NCBI GenBank assembly: GCA_002067405.1
Contig: MVRP01000007.1
Span: forward strand, 1 to 57,199
Length of the DNA stretch: 57,199 nucleotides
Source: Syntrophorhabdaceae bacterium PtaU1.Bin034
GTDB lineage: Bacteria > Desulfobacterota_G > Syntrophorhabdia > Syntrophorhabdales > WCHB1-27
Direction: 5' to 3'
The notes beneath the pieces are model-generated. The model did not search any database, was not told where the DNA came from, and saw only the letters and a list, made by a program, of their open reading frames with translations. Of this stretch, positions 53,308 to 57,199 are shown piece after piece; position 1 is the stretch's first letter; each line of letters starts with the position of its first letter. A program made the position numbers and the translations under genes.

Positions 53308-53415
53308 TTCTCAGTAAACCTTAGCACAAATCCGACTCGGTCCTGTTAGGTCATACAGGCCGCTTGCTGTCATCGTTGCTCACTCTTATCGCTATTGAAA
53401 CAGGGAGGGGTTTTT

Positions 53416-54252
53416 ATGAGTGAAACCGAAAGGAATGATCCCTACATCAGGGAACTGGAAAGGGCACGAGAATCGGCGGAACGTCTTGAGAAGCTATTCT
53501 GCCGCGGTGAAGCGGAAGTGGAACGCTCGCTGGGGGTTGCGGCCCTTGAAAAGCTCGCCAGGGACATAGCCGCGTACTTCAGGGATTTACTCGGTACAGT
53601 GACCAGCTACGGACAGGTCCTTCACCTGGAAATGGACCATAAGGACCCGCTGAAGGAATATGTCCGTCTCATCCTGGCTCATGCAAAAACCGGGAAGAGT
53701 GTCGCAGACAGGCTTCTCGCTTACGGGGAAAGAGGGAGAGTGAATTTAAGATTATTGAATATAAACAGTCTCGTTGAGGAGCTATCGAGGCTCCTTTCAC
53801 TGGTATTCAGGAAAAGGATCAGACTTCACACCGCGCTCACCGATCAGGAGTTGCCGGTGATGGCGGACCCGAACCGGATCGGCCAGGCTTTTGTGAGCCT
53901 CGTGAAATACGGCGCGGAAGCCCTGAATTACGGAAGCCTTATGATGGTGACAACCAGGCGGATCCCGGTCAAAACGGATCCTGCAGCGGAAGCAACTCAT
54001 GGTGGATGCGCGCTTCTGAGGATCAGCTCCGTACGGGCTGCCCGCTCAGGTCTTGACCGTCAAGCGGCGAGGAAGCCTGCAAGGAAGGGGATAAGTCTCG
54101 GGCTATCTGCGATCCGCCGGATAATAGAGGAGCACCGGGGGGTCTTCAGGGTCACGGGACAAAGGGGCAAGGCGCTGGAATTTAGTATCTACCTTCCGAT
54201 CTTCCCGGTTTCCCTAGCTCCTGTATCCGCTCGTTTGTCTGGGGATGTATAG
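53416..54252 (+). CDS. Degenerate histidine-kinase-like protein (pseudokinase)
   Basis: A 278-residue soluble protein with the layout of a HisKA/HATPase core but missing the key residues. LARDIAAYFRDLLGTVTSYGQVL aligns with the usual LAxxIAHDFNNLL, putting Ala53 where the phospho-His should be. The N-box is DPNRIGQAFVSLVKYGAEAL (no Asn pair), and the G1 DxGxG box is not recognisable; a G2-like GISLGLSAIRRIIEEHRG remains. It probably acts as a scaffold or regulator. Start at 53416 has GGGAGGGG. It lies divergently beside two stand-alone receivers. Confidence 0.8.
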   Translation: MSETERNDPYIRELERARESAERLEKLFCRGEAEVERSLGVAALEKLARDIAAYFRDLLGTVTSYGQVLHLEMDHKDPLKEYVRLILAHAKTGKSVADRLLAYGERGRVNLRLLNINSLVEELSRLLSLVFRKRIRLHTALTDQELPVMADPNRIGQAFVSLVKYGAEALNYGSLMMVTTRRIPVKTDPAAEATHGGCALLRISSVRAARSGLDRQAARKPARKGISLGLSAIRRIIEEHRGVFRVTGQRGKALEFSIYLPIFPVSLAPVSARLSGDV

Positions 54253-54475
54253 CTAAAGAGAACACGAGCTGTGGAGTTACCGTAGAGATTTTTCGGGAGC
54301 ACTCCACGTCCTCAATGCTCTCGCTTCCGTATCAGCCTCGCCATGAGCGTGTGTGCATCAAAGGCGACTCTGTATTATGGAAACGTGCTAAAGCAATACC
54401 CCGGAACCTGCGGAACCGATTGTACGCAGTGAAGGAGGAAGAATTGCTATCCGTTCTTTCCGTTCCTGCGCAATA

Positions 54476-54504
54476 TTGATTTCCGGTCGATGAGTGGGTA
54501 TACT
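54476..54504 (+). promoter_or_regulatory. Promoter of tRNA-Ser
   Basis: TTGATT (54476-54481), a 17-nt spacer and TATACT (54499-54504) lie 9 nt before the tRNA gene. The spacing and sequences are good for a housekeeping promoter. Confidence 0.65.
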
Positions 54505-54513
54505 CTCAACAAC

Positions 54514-54600
54514 GGAGGGATGGCTGAGCGGCCGAAAGCGGCGGTCTTGAAAACCGTTGGGCGTGCAAGCGCCCCGTGGGTTCGAATCCTACTCCCTCCG
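54514..54600 (+). tRNA. tRNA-Ser (anticodon UGA)
   Basis: GGAGGGA (54514-54520) and TCCCTCC (54593-54599) make the acceptor stem with discriminator G at 54600. The anticodon loop is CTTGAAA (anticodon TGA, reading UCA Ser). A long variable arm (GGGCGTGCAAGCGCCC) is typical of class II tRNAs, and GGTTCGAATCC is the T arm. No CCA is encoded. A tyrosine integrase follows, so its 3' end is a probable attachment site. Confidence 0.95.
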
Positions 54601-54634
54601 CTGTTTGATAGAACAATACGGCCTAAAGGCGTCT

Positions 54635-54662
54635 AAAACCCGTGAGAAATCGCGGGTTTTTT
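54635..54662 (+). terminator. Intrinsic terminator after tRNA-Ser
   Basis: AAAACCCG and CGGGTTTT pair around a 10-nt loop and end in six T residues, 35 bp after the tRNA. A good factor-independent terminator. Confidence 0.75.
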
Positions 54663-54711
54663 GTTGCCATTAGTCTGATGGGGTGAGATAATATCTATCG
54701 ACATCTGATAG

Positions 54712-54790
54712 TTTTCGGGGCTTTTCTGAAGCGGAAGGCCCCGAAGAAAAATAGGAGGCCCCGAAAAGGAAAAAACAGAAGGCCCCCAAG
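54712..54790. repeat. GC-rich direct and inverted repeats before the integrase
   Basis: TTTTCGGGGC (54712-54721) is the inverse complement of GCCCCGAAAA (54758-54767). GGCCCCGAA occurs at 54737 and 54757, with a variant GGCCCCCAA at 54781, a near-20-nt period. Such arrays beside an integrase can be arm-type recombinase sites or part of a transcript structure. Function not established. Confidence 0.4.
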
Positions 54791-54815
54791 AGCCCCCAAA
54801 AAGAAGGAAAACCCA

Positions 54816-56045
54816 ATGCCCAAGAAGATTATACCGCTGTCCGATACCAAGCTTCGCAACGCCAAAGCAAAGAGAACCAAATACAAAATATTCGATGGGG
54901 GAGGACTTTACCTACTCGTCACACCATCGGGAAGCAAGCATTGGTATCTAAAATACAGCCTTGAAGGAAAGGAAAAAAAACTCAGTTTTGGCCCCTACCC
55001 CGAAATATCGCTTGCTGAGGCCAGAATAAAAAGAGAGGATGCCAGAAAACAGATACTAAACGGCATCGATCCGGGGGCTGTGAAGAAGGCAATGAAACAA
55101 TCAGCGGTAGCAAAGGGCGAAACCTTCGAAGCTATCGCCCGTGAGTGGTTCGCCAAGTTCTCCCCAACATGGGCACCGAGCCACGCCGAAACAAATATGG
55201 CGAGGCTCAAACGCGATCTGTTCCCTTGGATAGGATCACGGCCAATAGGGGAGATAAAAGCTCCAGAACTACTTACCTGCCTTAGACGGGTGGAAGCACG
55301 AGGTGCCTTGGAAGTTGCGCGAAGGTTGAGAGCATTATCGGGACAAATATTTCGCTATGCAGTTGCAACAGGAAGAGCAGAAAGGGATTGTTCCGGAGAC
55401 CTGAAAGGCGCTATCCCCCCTCCACCGGAGAAACATCATGCGGCAATCACGGACCCGAAAGAGGTAGCACCCCTTTTGAGGGCTATAGACGGCTACCAGG
55501 GCGGTTTTGTCGTGAAGTGCGCTCTGGGACTTGCTCCGCTCTTCTTCGTGCGCCCCGGAGAACTCAGACATGCGGAGTGGGCAGAGATAGACCTTGACGA
55601 AGCGGTATGGAATATCCCGGCACACAAGATGAAAATGAAGCAAGCGCACATCGTCCCCCTCTGTGCTCAGGCCGTCGAGATTCTTACCGAGTTGAAGCAG
55701 CTTACAGGAACGAGCAAGTATGTCTTTCCTTCGGGTAGATCGTTTGCAAGGCCGATGAGTGAAAACGCAATCCTCGCAGCACTCAGGCGCATGGGATACG
55801 ACAAAGATTCTATGACTGGTCACGGATTCAGGGCTATGGCAAGAACCATCCTCGACGAGGTTCTGCATGTGAGACCAGACTATATAGAACACCAGCTTGC
55901 CCATGCGGTGAGAGACCCGAACGGGAGAGCTTACAACCGGACGGCTTTTCTGCCAGAACGTCGTGAAATGATGCAGCTATGGGCGGATTATCTTGATGGG
56001 TTAAAGAAGGGAGCGCAGGTGTTGCCGCTGCATGGGAAGCGGTAA
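54816..56045 (+). CDS. int: Tyrosine integrase, P4/DUF4102 family
   Basis: A 409-residue site-specific recombinase. The N-terminal DUF4102-like domain reads KYKIFDGGGLYLLVTPSGSKHWYLKYSLEGKEKKLSFGPYPEISLAEAR. The catalytic Arg is in FVRPGELRHAEW, Lys in IPAHKMKMKQAH, HGFR in MTGHGFRAM, and the final His/Tyr in LAHAVRDPNGRAYNRT. It lies 215 bp after tRNA-Ser and points away from it, as in genomic islands. The integrated element continues beyond the window. Confidence 0.94.
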   Translation: MPKKIIPLSDTKLRNAKAKRTKYKIFDGGGLYLLVTPSGSKHWYLKYSLEGKEKKLSFGPYPEISLAEARIKREDARKQILNGIDPGAVKKAMKQSAVAKGETFEAIAREWFAKFSPTWAPSHAETNMARLKRDLFPWIGSRPIGEIKAPELLTCLRRVEARGALEVARRLRALSGQIFRYAVATGRAERDCSGDLKGAIPPPPEKHHAAITDPKEVAPLLRAIDGYQGGFVVKCALGLAPLFFVRPGELRHAEWAEIDLDEAVWNIPAHKMKMKQAHIVPLCAQAVEILTELKQLTGTSKYVFPSGRSFARPMSENAILAALRRMGYDKDSMTGHGFRAMARTILDEVLHVRPDYIEHQLAHAVRDPNGRAYNRTAFLPERREMMQLWADYLDGLKKGAQVLPLHGKR

Positions 56046-56508
56046 GTTGACAGAAACTACGGCGCGCGCCTTGCTCCTTGATTTGTACGAACGAGAGGGT
56101 TGGAAGGCGCTCGGATATGAAAGCTGGGAAAAGTGGGGCATGAGCAAGACGCATGCAAACCGCCTCATTAGCTCCGCAGAAGTCAGAGAGAATTTGATAC
56201 CCATGGGTGTCGTTCCAACTTCCGAACGCCAAACCCGCCCCATCACCTCCCTTCCTCCCGACCAACAACGTGATGTCTGGGAAGAAGTCGTCCGCACGGC
56301 TCCGGCGGGAAAGGTGACGGCGAGGCATGTGGAGAAGGTGGTTAGTGACTTCACCGACCACGGAACAAAATCTACCGTAGCGGTCTCGGATGCAATGGTC
56401 TTCGCAAGAATGGCTATCAGCCAATTAGAAAGAATTCCAACTAATGACCCCCGTCGCATAGAGGCATTAGAAGAAGTTGCTCTCTGGATAGAGCAAAACA
56501 AAAACTGA
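56032..56508 (+). CDS. Mobile-element DNA-binding/regulatory protein
   Basis: A 158-residue soluble protein overlapping the integrase end by 14 nt. YEREGWKALGYESWEKWGMSKTHANRLISSAEV is helix-turn-helix-like; PTSERQTRPITSLPPDQQRDVWEEVVRTAPAGKVTARHVEKVV resembles a phage/plasmid protein type with partial ParB similarity. The start is ATG 56032 or TTG 56047. A role in maintenance or regulation of the element is inferred. Confidence 0.7.
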   Translation: MGSGKLTETTARALLLDLYEREGWKALGYESWEKWGMSKTHANRLISSAEVRENLIPMGVVPTSERQTRPITSLPPDQQRDVWEEVVRTAPAGKVTARHVEKVVSDFTDHGTKSTVAVSDAMVFARMAISQLERIPTNDPRRIEALEEVALWIEQNKN

Positions 56509-56564
56509 CAGGGAGGATGATAGCTCCCCAATTGTGGGACACACCAAGCCGTGCCGACGGACGA

Positions 56565-56777
56565 TTAAATATCAATTATCATCAGTTCGGCTATGCTGCT
56601 CTCCGGGATGGGTAAACCATCTTCAATAAGACCCTCGATGTGAAATTTAAGCGCTTCTTGCATGTTTTTTCTTGTTTCCTCAAGGGTTTTGCCAGTAGCA
56701 ATGCAGCCGGGGACATCAGGAGAATAAGCGGAGTAGTTACGTTTGCTCTTTTCGTAAATAACCAGATAACGGTGCAT
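56565..56777 (-). CDS. HicB-family antitoxin, no adjacent HicA seen
   Basis: A 70-residue protein with the partial RNase H-like HicB fold: YLVIYEKSKRNYSAYSPDVPGCIATGKTLEETRKNMQEALKFHIEGL. It lacks the C-terminal DNA-binding helix-turn-helix that some HicB carry. AAGGAG lies seven bases before the ATG. No HicA toxin frame is visible on either side within the window, so it is an orphan or has lost its toxin. Confidence 0.82.
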   Translation of the reverse strand: MHRYLVIYEKSKRNYSAYSPDVPGCIATGKTLEETRKNMQEALKFHIEGLIEDGLPIPESSIAELMIIDI

Positions 56778-56885
56778 AGTTAAGGCTCCTTGCGTTCGCG
56801 GAGATACGTTAACCCAGGGGTCAGCGGAAATTCGTAGACCATAACAAGTTCCGTTACGGGAATTCCCGTATCGCTCGAAGACCCC

Positions 56886-57092
56886 TTACTGCATCCCTTT
56901 CCTCAACCCCTCTACAAAGGTTCTCGGCTTATGGTCGAAAGATTCTGTAGTCCCGTTCATTAACTTCAGTTGTAGTACCATCTCGCCCAGGTGCCGCTCG
57001 ATCTTGTCCAACTTGAAATACCAGAGAGTGATACTGCGGCAGATCAGCAGGACTACAACGCCGAAGATAAGTGCAACAATAACATGGCCCAT
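56886..57092 (-). CDS. Small single-pass membrane protein
   Basis: A 68-residue protein with one hydrophobic helix at residues 4-22 (IVALIFGVVVLLICRSI) and a polar C terminus. GGAGG lies before the ATG at 57092. It could be a phage- or element-encoded accessory protein. No family recognised. The 110 bp between it and hicB holds an open but startless frame. Confidence 0.45.
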   Translation of the reverse strand: MGHVIVALIFGVVVLLICRSITLWYFKLDKIERHLGEMVLQLKLMNGTTESFDHKPRTFVEGLRKGMQ

Positions 57093-57108
57093 TAATTCCT
57101 CCCTTGAT

Positions 57109-57156
57109 TTATACCAGTTCGCCTGTCACATCAGCAAAGCATGGACACTTCTTCAT
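57109..57156 (-). CDS. Possible 15-residue peptide
   Basis: MKKCPCFADVTGELV, with GGAGG five bases before the ATG, ends 16 bp before the small membrane protein start. It could be a leader peptide or a short zinc-binding fragment (Cys-Pro-Cys). Support is weak because of its size and the nearby window end. Confidence 0.25.
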   Translation of the reverse strand: MKKCPCFADVTGELV

Positions 57157-57199
57157 GTATCCTCCGGTCGTCTTTGTTCTAATGTGATACGGGTTCTGC

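Noticed and set aside
54695..54886. 63-residue hydrophobic frame on the minus strand
   Set aside because: Produced by the complement of the repeat array and the integrase start; no ribosome site, low complexity.

Overview
The window (57,199 bp, mostly moderately GC-rich) reads as chromosome of an anaerobic bacterium of the deltaproteobacterial/Desulfobacterota type, possibly a syntrophic aromatic or fatty-acid degrader such as the Syntrophorhabdus group. The clues are a TRAP transporter with CoA ligase and thiolase, a molybdenum hydroxylase, an oxygen-sensitive radical-SAM maturase, many stand-alone receivers, and several -24/-12 (sigma-54) promoters. The taxonomic placement is inference.

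Layout. 1-1.25 kb: end of prephenate dehydratase (pheA) overlapping prephenate dehydrogenase (tyrA). 1.3-7.6 kb: a methyltransferase, a lone dnaK, an HD-GYP phosphodiesterase, an anaerobic sulfatase-maturase-like radical SAM protein and a Tat-exported dienelactone hydrolase. 7.7-13.5 kb (minus strand): a tight trpEGDCBA operon without trpF, preceded by a readable attenuator with a leader peptide carrying three consecutive Trp codons. 13.6-16.8 kb: a membrane protein, a TPR/Cys-cluster protein, moaA and a small MoaD-like protein.

17.0-32.9 kb is the most interesting block. A cytosolic PAS histidine kinase and an NtrC-type sigma-54 activator sit between two operons. On the left (minus strand) is a molybdenum hydroxylase operon: Mo subunit, 2Fe-2S subunit, two different FAD subunits, a CoxG-like SRPBCC protein and a tiny Cys-rich protein. 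On the right (plus strand) is an uptake and activation operon: TRAP DctQ-DctM-DctP, a phenylacetate-CoA-ligase-like AMP ligase, an SDR dehydrogenase and a thiolase-like protein. Each operon has a good sigma-54 box, and a TGCA-N7-GATT motif lies upstream of both. I infer one regulon for import, CoA activation and hydroxylation/reduction of an organic acid, probably aromatic or heteroaromatic.

33-36.5 kb: an AT-richer CPA2 cation/proton antiporter surrounded by decayed gene fragments (amidohydrolase-like, IS481/IS3-type transposase, acetoacetate-decarboxylase-like), then a duplicated-repeat membrane protein. 36.7-39.5 kb: a diadenylate-cyclase-domain protein, an L,D-transpeptidase lipoprotein, a hexapeptide acetyltransferase and SlyD. 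39.6-46.3 kb: an RND tripartite efflux operon with its TetR regulator and a palindromic candidate operator. 46.3-49.6 kb: a UbiB-family protein, a hotdog thioesterase and a PAP2 phosphatase. 49.7-54.3 kb: a signalling cluster (HDOD protein, three stand-alone receivers, a degenerate histidine kinase under its own sigma-54 promoter) with two small exported proteins, one apparently starting at ATC.

54.5 kb to the end: tRNA-Ser(UGA) followed by a P4-type tyrosine integrase, a mobile-element regulator and an orphan HicB, the left edge of an integrated element that runs out of the window. No rRNA gene or CRISPR array was seen.
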